NCBI GenBank assembly: GCA_003647375.1
Contig: QMMS01000214.1
Location: forward strand, 1-7,905
Length of the DNA stretch: 7,905 nucleotides
Direction: 5' to 3'
From: Deltaproteobacteria bacterium
Lineage (GTDB): Bacteria; Desulfobacterota; Desulfobacteria; Desulfobacterales; B30-G6
Within the stretch, counting starts at the first letter, position 1. Each line of letters opens with the position of its first letter. Below are positions 1 to 5,670 of the stretch, piece after piece. The notes beneath the pieces were generated by a model. It ran no database searches. It saw only the letters and a program-made list of their open reading frames with translations, and was not told the origin of the DNA. Made by a program: the position numbers and the translations under genes.

Positions 1-38
1 AATGATCCCGCCTCTAACAATGACCTGGAATTTATCAA
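1..38 (-). CDS. Possible start of a leftward gene, cut by window edge
   Basis: On the minus strand a TTG codon at 36-38 opens a frame that stays open to the edge, reading M-I-N-S-R-S-L-L-E-A-G-S. It is preceded by a good Shine-Dalgarno sequence (AAGGAAG, 47-53) at 8 nt spacing, and further upstream by a perfect TTGACA hexamer. These three signals in the right order are the only support. Twelve codons are too few to name a family, and the start codon is not ATG, so it may be chance. Confidence 0.3.
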   Translation of the reverse strand, partial: MINSRSLLEAGS

Positions 39-80
39 CTATAAAACTTCCTTTGCAACTTAAAATATAAAGGAAGGCGG

Positions 81-109
81 ATAACTTTTATTCTATTGAC
101 AAGTGTCAA
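81..109 (-). promoter_or_regulatory. Candidate sigma70-like promoter for the leftward gene
   Basis: Reading the minus strand, a perfect -35 hexamer TTGACA (104-109) is followed after 17 nt by AGTTAT (81-86), which matches the -10 consensus at only three positions. The predicted transcript would start near 74 and give a leader of about 36 nt before the TTG at 38. The weak -10 keeps this tentative. Confidence 0.28.
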
Positions 110-110
110 T
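95..110. promoter_or_regulatory. 16-bp palindrome overlapping a -35 box, possible operator
   Basis: ATTGACAAGTGTCAAT is two perfect 7-bp arms around a central AG. The layout TTGAC-N4-GTCAA resembles sites bound by CRP/FNR-family regulators (known FNR box: TTGAT-N4-ATCAA), but the match is not exact. It covers the candidate -35 hexamer, where a bound protein would block RNA polymerase. The core GACAAGTGTC recurs with one change at 6665-6674. Confidence 0.35.
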
Positions 111-116
111 CATATC

Positions 117-185
117 AGGCTGTTAGGCTGTAGACTATTAGGCTGTAAGCGGCTAAAAGCCTAACAGTCTATAGCCTACAGCCTA
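117..185. repeat. Long imperfect inverted repeat after the dehydrogenase stop
   Basis: The left arm (about 117-144) and the reverse complement of the right arm (about 157-185) are both built from AGGCTGT/TAGGCTG and GTAGACTA/ATAGACTG blocks and align with roughly two mismatches and one indel over 28 nt. The arms themselves contain short direct repeats of TAGGCTGTA. The hairpin begins about 5 nt past the stop codon of the dehydrogenase gene, so it could end or stabilise that transcript. No T-run follows, so it is not a classical intrinsic terminator; a dispersed intergenic repeat is equally likely. Confidence 0.6.
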
Positions 186-189
186 TCCT

Positions 190-1314
190 TTATAGCTTCC
201 AAGCCTCCGGCACCCCTGCCTGAAACTTTTTCGGCATCTTGTAATCCCCCACAGCCACGGACTGTTGAATCAACCGTGTGCTTTCTTCCATGCCCAGATC
301 GTTCATCATACCAAAGGGTCCCTTTGGCCATGCCAGCGCCGTACAGACACCCAGTTCCAGATCCGTCACTGAAACCACATCATTTTCGACAAGATGGGCC
401 GCTATGGTGAAAACATTCCCCAGGAGACGGTCTTTAACAATGTCTCTGGTTTGCTGATTCGTCACAACCTCGCCATCCGTCAGATTCCATGGGGCACCGC
501 TTTCAAACTGTGCCGTTAGCTGATCCGGCACTTTTGGATAGCCGAGGTCTGAACCGTTCAGATAATCAAACATGGACACGCCCGCGTGATAACATGTCCC
601 CATGCCTGATCCATTTTGAACCCACATGATGCCGTAGCGCACATTCAGTGCTTCCTGCGATATACTTTCAAGCGTGGCGACGTTGTAGGTTTCGTCCAGA
701 AAAGAATCCAGCACCATATAGCTGGAGATGAATAGCGGGTTAATGGCAAAACCGGGAAAATCCCTTACCGTAATGGCTGTTTTACGACATTTTTCAGCGA
801 ATGCCATCAGGGATTGATACGTGTCGTCGCTGGTATTTTTCTGACGAATCACTTCCACCAGGCGATTGATATTGGCCGGAAAGAAATAATGCAATCCTGC
901 GGTTCGCCCTTGATTGGCCACTTTCGCCATGAGTGTTTCAATCAAAAAAGTCGAGGTGTTGCTGACCAGAATGACATCCTCCCGGCAGGTAGAAGACAGA
1001 TCCTCGAATATCTGTATTTTCAGGTCCATCTTTTCAATAGCAGCCTCTATGATGAGATCACATTCTGAAAGTGCTTCATAGCGACTGGTGCCACTGATCA
1101 TTCCCGTTATGGCATCCATATCCGCCTGGGTTATTTTTCCCTTTGCCACTCGCTTTTCCAGTGATTTGACGACCCACTTGTCAAACATGGTCTGCACCAG
1201 TTCATCGTTGAGTTCCTTGAATACCACCCGGTATCCCGACATGGCCGCATTTATACCGATGGCCGCTCCCATAACACCAAACCCGATGATCCCGACTGTC
1301 TTAATCTCTTTCAT
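190..1314 (-). CDS. 3-hydroxyacyl-CoA dehydrogenase, two-domain
   Basis: This cytoplasmic enzyme oxidises a 3-hydroxyacyl-CoA to the 3-oxoacyl-CoA with NAD+, as in beta-oxidation. The N-terminal Rossmann fold carries GFGVMG (11-16). Catalytic residues known from human HADH are present at the same spacing: S121 in SNTST, H142 in LHYFFP, E154, and N192 in the FAINPLF segment. Two C-terminal 3HCDH-type helical domains follow (about 186-255 and 292-350, the second with WPKGPFG). At 374 residues it is longer than the roughly 280-residue single-domain form, which explains the second domain. The ATG at 1314 has a strong AAAAGGAG 5 nt upstream. The gene lies 44 bp after the YcgN-type gene and is probably last in the cluster. 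Substrate chain length cannot be read from sequence; the companion HMG-CoA lyase suggests short or branched acyl chains (inference). Confidence 0.92.
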   Translation of the reverse strand: MKEIKTVGIIGFGVMGAAIGINAAMSGYRVVFKELNDELVQTMFDKWVVKSLEKRVAKGKITQADMDAITGMISGTSRYEALSECDLIIEAAIEKMDLKIQIFEDLSSTCREDVILVSNTSTFLIETLMAKVANQGRTAGLHYFFPANINRLVEVIRQKNTSDDTYQSLMAFAEKCRKTAITVRDFPGFAINPLFISSYMVLDSFLDETYNVATLESISQEALNVRYGIMWVQNGSGMGTCYHAGVSMFDYLNGSDLGYPKVPDQLTAQFESGAPWNLTDGEVVTNQQTRDIVKDRLLGNVFTIAAHLVENDVVSVTDLELGVCTALAWPKGPFGMMNDLGMEESTRLIQQSVAVGDYKMPKKFQAGVPEAWKL

Positions 1315-1358
1315 TTGCTCTCCTTTTGGTCTTTCCTAAATTGAGCTTTAGGTCTTTG

Positions 1359-1802
1359 TCATTGTTGAACGATGTAAGCCTCAATGTCATCCGGATGAAC
1401 ATATTCCTCCGAGATGGCCCGATCCTTAGCGGAAATACCTGTCATATGCACGGTTTCGACGTCCCCGGAAACAAGAGGGTGCCACCAGTAAAGCTCTTTC
1501 CCAGCCGCCAGCAGCCGGTAGGCACAAGTTTTGGGAAGCCAACGAAACTTCACAACTTTGGCAGGCGTCAGTTCCAGGCATTCATTGACAAGGAACATCC
1601 GGTTTTCGTAAGAGCGGCATCGGCAACGTTTGAGGTCCAGCAGATAACAAGATACGTTCGTGTAATCGATCCGGCCGGTTTTCCGGTCTTCCAGTTTCTG
1701 CAGGCAGCAAAGACCGCAGCCATCACACAGTGATTCCCACTCTTGACGGGTCAGTTCCTGCAGGGTTTTTGTTTTCCAAAAGGGTGTTTGATTATTCAGC
1801 AT
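1359..1802 (-). CDS. ycgN: YcgN-family (UPF0260) cysteine-cluster protein
   Basis: This 147-residue protein closely resembles E. coli YcgN: a PFW-x2-KTL N-terminus, EWESLCDGCG at 21-30, TCAYRLL at 92-98 and a WHPL motif at 107-110. Nine cysteines (26, 29, 32, 33, 52, 60, 62, 75, 93), including C-x2-C-x2-CC, suggest a bound metal ion or Fe-S cluster. The biochemical role of the family is not established. Its ATG at 1802 is the first start after an in-frame TGA and has no clear Shine-Dalgarno. It begins 18 nt after the binding-protein stop, so translation may be coupled or share one message. Nothing ties it functionally to the importer. Confidence 0.92.
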   Translation of the reverse strand: MLNNQTPFWKTKTLQELTRQEWESLCDGCGLCCLQKLEDRKTGRIDYTNVSCYLLDLKRCRCRSYENRMFLVNECLELTPAKVVKFRWLPKTCAYRLLAAGKELYWWHPLVSGDVETVHMTGISAKDRAISEEYVHPDDIEAYIVQQ

Positions 1803-1820
1803 AAAACATCAATGGAAGGG

Positions 1821-2816
1821 CTATCTGATAACCTTCTCCACCCCAACCGGACCCGGAATCTGCTTCTGTTCCAGCATGATTTTCTCTGTCTGCTGCCACG
1901 CTTCCAGATCGACCGCCCCGATGCGGGTGTCCTTGAAAGGTTTTATGAGGCTTCGTGTAATCACCAGTTGCTTGCGCATGATATCGGATGCCGTATCTTT
2001 GTCAAATTTTCTCAGTGTTTTCAGGGCCTGTTCTTCATTATCCGGATCCAGGGCATCCTCCCATCCCTGAAGCAGTGCTCTGGTAAATTTCTCAACCACA
2101 TCCGGATGCGCTTCCATCATCCGGCGCGAGGTCACGACAGAGTTGGCAACAAACTTGACGCCGTAGGCGGCCGGGTTGAAATAAGCCACCGATTCACCGA
2201 GATCGCCAAGCTTTTTTTCCAGAATCGGTGCCTGTGAATTTCGATACACGGGCCATACATCCACTCTCTTTTGATAAAAAGGCGTATAATCATACCGGAC
2301 GCTGAAGATACTGATATCTTTTTCTGTAACCCCGGCTTTTGCCATTAGCGTACGCATAATGGTTTCATCGTTACCGCCGAAGGTAATACCGACAACCTTG
2401 CCCTTTAGGTCTTCGACACGTGTGATTTCAAGATTTTCCGTCCGGTATATCCATTGCAGCGGGTTGACCTGAAATAGCTGGGCAATGACTACCACGGGCG
2501 AACCCTTGGCCAAGGCCCGGATTACCTGGTCGGCTGACGCCACACCAAACTCCGCGTACCCCAACTCCAGTTCTCGAATGGCATCTCTTTCGGGGCCACC
2601 TTCTTTGATAGTTACATCCAGGCCCTGGGCTTTAAAGTGGCCGTGAACATCAGCATAGATATCACCGATCACACTGGCGTTGAAAAGCCATTTCAAGCGG
2701 TAGGTAACATCCTCCGATGCCTCTGCGATCTTTATACCAGGCAGTGAAAACAGCAGTGAAAAACAGATGGCAATCAGGAAAAGAAATGCCGTTAATTTTT
2801 TGATATGTCTGTTCAT
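1821..2816 (-). CDS. ABC importer periplasmic substrate-binding protein, NMT1/THI5-like
   Basis: This is the extracytoplasmic binding protein of the neighbouring importer. I start it at the second ATG (2816): GGGAGG lies 6 nt before it, whereas the first ATG (2822) abuts that sequence. The 331-residue product has a charged N-terminus (MNRHIKK), a hydrophobic stretch at 8-27 and an A-x-A signal peptidase I site near A33. The body has the NMT1/THI5/SsuA pattern: GHFKAQGLDVTI (59-70), an ELGYAEFGVASADQ segment (84-97) and a lobe-two motif LKGKVVGITFGGNDE (137-151). Relatives bind thiamine pyrimidine precursors, riboflavin, sulfonates or taurine; no residue here settles the choice. A 240-bp gap with several hairpins separates it from the permease gene, which may allow higher expression of the binding protein. 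Confidence 0.88.
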   Translation of the reverse strand: MNRHIKKLTAFLFLIAICFSLLFSLPGIKIAEASEDVTYRLKWLFNASVIGDIYADVHGHFKAQGLDVTIKEGGPERDAIRELELGYAEFGVASADQVIRALAKGSPVVVIAQLFQVNPLQWIYRTENLEITRVEDLKGKVVGITFGGNDETIMRTLMAKAGVTEKDISIFSVRYDYTPFYQKRVDVWPVYRNSQAPILEKKLGDLGESVAYFNPAAYGVKFVANSVVTSRRMMEAHPDVVEKFTRALLQGWEDALDPDNEEQALKTLRKFDKDTASDIMRKQLVITRSLIKPFKDTRIGAVDLEAWQQTEKIMLEQKQIPGPVGVEKVIR

Positions 2817-2830
2817 TTCCATCCTCCCAA

Positions 2831-2864
2831 AATAGTTTCTGTTAAACCGTTAACTATTGGTTTA
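2831..2864 (-). promoter_or_regulatory. Alternative hairpins abutting the binding-protein ribosome binding site
   Basis: In the minus-strand transcript, UAAACC (2864-2859) can pair with GGUUUA (2848-2843), and AAUAGUU (2858-2852) can pair with AACUAUU (2837-2831). The two pairings interleave, so they are either mutually exclusive or form a very tight pseudoknot. The last strand ends 2 nt before the GGGAGG that serves the start codon at 2816. The position suits translational control. The stems are AU-rich and I recognise no known riboswitch consensus (TPP and preQ1 were considered), so function is speculative. Confidence 0.3.
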
Positions 2865-2873
2865 TTTGTTTCA

Positions 2874-2905
2874 CTTGAACCCTTGAATCCTTGGCTCCTT
2901 GAACC
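2874..2905. repeat. Four tandem 8-nt units, CTTGAACC type
   Basis: The stretch divides exactly into CTTGAACC, CTTGAATC, CTTGGCTC and CTTGAACC. It sits in the leader region between the permease and binding-protein genes. No coding or binding role is evident. Confidence 0.55.
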
Positions 2906-2910
2906 GCAAA

Positions 2911-2951
2911 AGCGAGCGCATTCCCCGTGGCTTGCCGCGGGGTTAGCGAGC
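2911..2951. repeat. GC-rich hairpin flanked by AGCGAGC direct repeats
   Basis: CCCCGTGG (2923-2930) pairs with CCGCGGGG (2935-2942) across a CTTG loop, with one T-G position. The heptamer AGCGAGC occurs on both sides (2911-2917 and 2945-2951), as short target duplications or repeat-unit ends would. It is a sister of the hairpin at 2983-3015, about 67 bp away. Confidence 0.6.
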
Positions 2952-2982
2952 AAATCTAAATTAGACAGAATTCCTTACGGTC

Positions 2983-3015
2983 GAAGATTCCCCGTCGCTT
3001 GCGGCGGGGAGCTTC
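2983..3015. repeat. Second GC-rich hairpin, sister of the one at 2923-2942
   Basis: CCCCGTCGC (2990-2998) pairs with GCGGCGGGG (3001-3009), and the stem extends outward through GAAG (2983-2986) and CTTC (3012-3015) with a small bulge. It shares the TTCCCCGT...CGGGG framework with the other hairpin, so the two look like members of one intergenic repeat family. In the minus-strand message it lies between permease and binding protein. There it could slow exonucleases or partly stop transcription, although no T-run follows. Confidence 0.6.
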
Positions 3016-3023
3016 AATCCTAT

Positions 3024-3056
3024 ATTTGGATCAACTCTTTAAAAGATGATCCAAAT
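3024..3056 (-). terminator. Stem-loop directly after the permease stop codon
   Basis: ATTTGGATCA (3024-3033) and TGATCCAAAT (3047-3056) form a perfect 10-bp stem with a 13-nt loop, beginning right after the permease TGA (3057-3059). Position suggests a transcript end or a message-stabilising hairpin. The absence of a following T-run argues against strong intrinsic termination; an operator is an alternative. Confidence 0.4.
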
Positions 3057-3806
3057 TCAGTGACTTGCCCACCCTTTTTTCACGAGATGCCCGACAATCT
3101 CCAGTAAACCCTGGTAAACGGACAGGGTAATGCCGATCAAAAATAGAGCCGTAAGAATTTTTGCCAGATCGCTTTGGTAAAGTGCAATGCGGATACTATA
3201 TCCTATTCCGGCATTTGCCGCAATAAATTCAGCAACAATTGTTCCTGCCATGGCAAGGGTCGCACTCCCGGATATGACAGTCGTCAATTTGTTCAGATTT
3301 TCAAACGCTCGTATCTTGACTTCCAGTTGCCAGCGCATTCTCCCGGTAACACGGTAAAAATGCTCGATATCATGAACCGGTTCAGACATGATGCCGAGTA
3401 CGGACAACAAAATGGGGAAATAGCAGATCATGGCCGCAATCAACAGCCTGGATAAAAACCCGTCACCGAACAGAATAAAAATAATCGGTGCAATGGCCAC
3501 AATGGGATAGGCCTGGACATTGTAGGCCGCCACCTTGATAAAGGATCCAAACCAGGTTGTCTGCCGACCCAGAACGCCTACAATGATGGCCATTAGAATA
3601 GATATGACCTGCCCGATAACGGCAACGGATATGGTATCCACCACATCCGATAAATACCTTGAAAAAACAGCTCGAAACGTCCGGACCACATCTTCTATCC
3701 CCGGGATGACATAATCGGAAAGATCCAGGGAGTATTTTACACTGAACAGGATCACCAGCCCCAGCAGATAAATGATAAAAAACTGATAAATGCGTCTATG
3801 AAGCAT
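3057..3806 (-). CDS. ABC importer permease, binding-protein-dependent (SsuC/ThiX-like)
   Basis: This inner-membrane channel subunit of the importer has 249 residues. I start it at 3806, not at the upstream ATG at 3860. The 3806 ATG has GGAG 7 nt upstream and gives an N-terminus leading straight into the first membrane helix; the longer form would overlap the ATPase gene by 65 bp. Hydrophobic segments lie near 7-22, 59-80, 100-114, 118-140, 184-199 and 216-236, consistent with six helices. The cytoplasmic coupling (EAA) loop appears as EHFYRVTGRMRWQ (148-160), with the family glycine at 155. It overlaps the ATPase stop by 11 bp, which implies translational coupling. Family relatives import sulfonates, nitrate-like ions or vitamin precursors. 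Confidence 0.88.
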   Translation of the reverse strand: MLHRRIYQFFIIYLLGLVILFSVKYSLDLSDYVIPGIEDVVRTFRAVFSRYLSDVVDTISVAVIGQVISILMAIIVGVLGRQTTWFGSFIKVAAYNVQAYPIVAIAPIIFILFGDGFLSRLLIAAMICYFPILLSVLGIMSEPVHDIEHFYRVTGRMRWQLEVKIRAFENLNKLTTVISGSATLAMAGTIVAEFIAANAGIGYSIRIALYQSDLAKILTALFLIGITLSVYQGLLEIVGHLVKKGWASH

Positions 3807-4488
3807 GCATGATCTCCAGCATGGTCTGTTCCAGTCGATCTTTGGCCACGATTTGCCCAAGTTTGTGATCCCGGCCGTTAACCGTGATGACCTGGGGCGA
3901 TTTCTGGGAACCTCGAAAAACCAGGATCTCCCTGCAGAACTTGGAAACCTCGATCACATTGTGAGAGATATACAAAAAGTAGGTGTCCGGGAACATGTCC
4001 TTGATCCTCAATATGATCTTTTCACGTGTTCGTTCATCCACATTGGCCAGGCTTTCATCCATGATGAGCAGCTGAAAATCCTGTAGCAGGTAGCGTATCA
4101 GGTTTACCCGATTCTGCTGCCCAAGTGAAAGTTGAGAAAACCTGAGTCTCATGGTTTGGGTCATGTCAAAAGAAGCGATCAGTTCATTTTTCCGGTCTCT
4201 GAGGGAAGGTGGGGTTATCTTTTCGAGATGTTTCCCGACACTCGACCAATCAGGCAGCCTCTCCAGATTATAGGAGTAGAGAAGATGCTTCATACCTTCC
4301 GACCTGACGATACCCGAATAATCATTGATATCACCGACAATGATTCGCGCCAGAGATGTTTTGCCGACGCCGGAAGGACCAAACAGCGCATGGAATCCCG
4401 GAGTCTTCATCTGGAAGGACAGACCATGAAACACGTCCATAGCACTCTTGGGATAACGAAAGTTTATATTTTGACATTCTAAAAACAT
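3796..4488 (-). CDS. ABC importer ATP-binding subunit
   Basis: This cytoplasmic ATPase of 230 residues powers the importer. Walker A is GPSGVGKTS (37-45), the signature motif LSLGQQ (120-125), Walker B LLIMDE (140-145) with catalytic E145, the D-loop LANVD (147-151) and the switch histidine H176. Two variants stand out: the signature is LSLGQ instead of LSGGQ, and the Q-loop position, usually glutamine in a VFQ-like context, reads YSYN with N74. Overall length is a little short of the roughly 250 usual for SsuB/ThiZ-type subunits. No clear Shine-Dalgarno precedes the ATG at 4488; upstream lies AT-rich repeat sequence. It heads the ATPase-permease pair, unlike many operons where the binding protein comes first. 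Confidence 0.9.
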   Translation of the reverse strand: MFLECQNINFRYPKSAMDVFHGLSFQMKTPGFHALFGPSGVGKTSLARIIVGDINDYSGIVRSEGMKHLLYSYNLERLPDWSSVGKHLEKITPPSLRDRKNELIASFDMTQTMRLRFSQLSLGQQNRVNLIRYLLQDFQLLIMDESLANVDERTREKIILRIKDMFPDTYFLYISHNVIEVSKFCREILVFRGSQKSPQVITVNGRDHKLGQIVAKDRLEQTMLEIMHAS

Positions 4489-4501
4489 AATAGGAATCGT
4501 A

Positions 4502-4536
4502 TTAAGTATTAGGTTTTAAGTTTTAGGTTTTAGACC
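4502..4536. repeat. Five tandem heptamers, TTArGTT type
   Basis: The stretch splits into TTAAGTA, TTAGGTT, TTAAGTT, TTAGGTT and TTAGACC. It lies 14 bp upstream of the ABC ATPase start codon, so it makes up part of that gene's leader. It looks like a slippage-prone intergenic repeat. Confidence 0.55.
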
Positions 4537-4580
4537 GCTTGGTTATGTTTTTTGTGTTTATTCTTCAATAAAATAAATCA

Positions 4581-4658
4581 ATCACGAAAGCACGAAATTG
4601 AAAAAACACGAAAGTTTATGATCTTTTTCGTAATTTCGAACTTTCGCGATTTCGTGAT
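4581..4658. repeat. Inverted array of CACGAAA / TTTCGTG heptamers
   Basis: CACGAAA occurs three times on the left (4583, 4591, 4607), and TTTCGTAA, TTTCGAAC, TTTCGCGA and TTTCGTGA occur on the right. The outer arms ATCACGAAA (4581-4589) and TTTCGTGAT (4650-4658) are perfect, and pairing continues inward with mismatches. The 364-bp gap from 4489 to 4852 has no credible gene; it is filled by this element and the repeats at 4502-4536 and 4728-4811. Confidence 0.6.
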
Positions 4659-4727
4659 AAAAGATCTTTCGCTTTCCCAATCCGGTTTGGTGACGTTTGT
4701 TAAACTTTAAGCTATCAGCTACAATGA

Positions 4728-4811
4728 ATAACGCCCGCAGGGCTAATATCCATAAATGACGCCTGAAAGGCAAATGACATCCGGAGAATAGATGACACAC
4801 GTGGTGTAAAT
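4728..4811. repeat. Tandem small-hairpin units with co-varying stems
   Basis: Three 20-nt units share the frame ATrAC, a 4-bp stem with 3-nt loop, then wAAT. Unit one (4728-4747) has GCCC-GCA-GGGC, unit two (4756-4775) GCCT-GAA-AGGC, and unit three (4792-4811) ACAC-GTG-GTGT. A shorter unit at 4774-4791 has ATCC-GGA-GAAT with three of four pairs. Flanks are kept while both stem arms change together, which implies selection for, or copying by a mechanism dependent on, the hairpin. It lies about 40 bp past the stop of the secreted-protein gene. Confidence 0.55.
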
Positions 4812-4852
4812 GGCGTTTCTGGGCCAAAGACCACACTGTTCGAGTAGTGACG

Positions 4853-5434
4853 TTAAGGTTCTCCGATCGTCAGCCACACCATATCACTCCCGGTCAGCTG
4901 TGCCCCGCAGCGACTCAGAATATTGGATTCCCCGTCCCGGACACTCACGATCAGCTCCGTCAGACCCGCCAGTTCGGATTCAAGACTCTGCGGGCTTTCC
5001 TTGCTTCGAAATCCCCTGTGCCTGAAAAACGCATCGTAGGGCTTCATGGTCAGAGATCCACGCAGGTATTTGATGACCCATTCCACATGTAAACGAATAT
5101 CGGAAAGTCCCTGTGACGTTTTTTGAACCTGCTCACACGTTCGAAGACTTATGCTTATCCGGATCTGGTTTTGCTCCCAGTTATAGGCGACTTCAATGGC
5201 CGGTTCCGGTTCAAACAGGGTCTTTTCACTCTGGATAAGCAGGGTTCGATGCCGGTAAAGGTAATCCTCAATGTTTTTTATGCCCCAATCCATCATGGAC
5301 ACGGGCTCTCTCATAAGAAATTGAATCGACGGCGTGGGTTCCGCCGCCGCCGGCTGCATTGTCACAATCCATAAAAATAGCAGAAGACAGCCTATACCCC
5401 AACGTTGCACATGTGTCATGAGGCACTCTTTCAT
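4853..5434 (-). CDS. Secreted protein of unknown function
   Basis: The 193-residue product is not one I recognise. It has an N-terminal export signal: a hydrophobic stretch at 15-26 and PAAA before a likely signal peptidase I cut after A31, leaving about 162 residues in the periplasm or outside. The mature part has two cysteines (C100, C176), which could form a disulfide. It contains alternating polar and hydrophobic stretches (IEVAYNWEQNQIRISISL at 80-97, LTELIVSVRDG at 158-168) that look like beta strands, with no repeats or further membrane helix. Its ATG at 5434 overlaps the stop of the 4Fe-4S gene as ATGA, with AAAAGG 8 nt upstream, so the two are translated together. A second ATG at 5419 is an alternative start. 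Confidence 0.75.
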   Translation of the reverse strand: MKECLMTHVQRWGIGCLLLFLWIVTMQPAAAEPTPSIQFLMREPVSMMDWGIKNIEDYLYRHRTLLIQSEKTLFEPEPAIEVAYNWEQNQIRISISLRTCEQVQKTSQGLSDIRLHVEWVIKYLRGSLTMKPYDAFFRHRGFRSKESPQSLESELAGLTELIVSVRDGESNILSRCGAQLTGSDMVWLTIGEP

Positions 5435-5670
5435 CGTGAAACCTTTTGCATCAGGAGATCCCAGTCCTCATCCACCATTGTCTGGATACGCATTATCTCG
5501 TCTTCATTCAAATGTCGAATATCGATCCTCCGGGTATCTTCCACGGAAACCGCTGTTTCGGGACAAAACAGGCGGCAGTTATCACAATCGATGCATCCTG
5601 CCGGAAAATCGTTTTTCGAAAAAGGCTTCCAATCTCCGGGAGCAACAGGCCAGCTTTTTAATATCGACAC
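5431..5670 (-). CDS. Small 4Fe-4S (ferredoxin-like) protein, start uncertain
   Basis: The frame encodes CIDCDNCRLFCP, a C-x2-C-x2-C-x3-CP signature that binds one 4Fe-4S cluster, followed by a charged, probably helical tail of about 42 residues. The sequence before the first cysteine (WPVAPGDWKPF) resembles the lead-in of PorD-type ferredoxins, but a second cluster is absent. The first two cysteine codons lie inside or across the last codons of the HMG-CoA lyase gene, so translation must start within that gene. I place a provisional GTG start at 5670 (79 residues); a TTG at 5679 and the ATG at 5781 are alternatives, and none has a convincing Shine-Dalgarno. It is coupled to the next gene by ATGA. 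A role in electron transfer is inferred. A sequence indel in the overlap cannot be excluded. Confidence 0.55.
   Translation of the reverse strand: MSILKSWPVAPGDWKPFSKNDFPAGCIDCDNCRLFCPETAVSVEDTRRIDIRHLNEDEIMRIQTMVDEDWDLLMQKVSR

Noticed and set aside
3024..3056. Strong rho-independent terminator after the permease
   Set aside because: The stem is good but AT-rich and no run of T follows in the minus-strand direction, so I list it only as a tentative terminator-like stem-loop.
2805..3107. 100-codon plus-strand frame over the hairpin cluster
   Set aside because: It is made of the repeats between permease and binding protein and overlaps the ends of both real genes.
3807..3860. Longer permease start at 3860
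   Set aside because: It would overlap the ATPase gene by 65 bp, whereas the ATG at 3806 has a well-placed GGAG and leads directly into the first membrane helix.
4582..4836. 84-codon minus-strand frame in the repeat-filled gap
   Set aside because: It simply reads through the CACGAAA/TTTCGTG array and the mini-hairpin units; no family resemblance and no Shine-Dalgarno.
4489..4852. CRISPR array or TPP riboswitch in the gap before the importer genes
   Set aside because: Repeat units are far too short and lack spacers of regular length for CRISPR, and the conserved TPP riboswitch blocks are not present on either strand.
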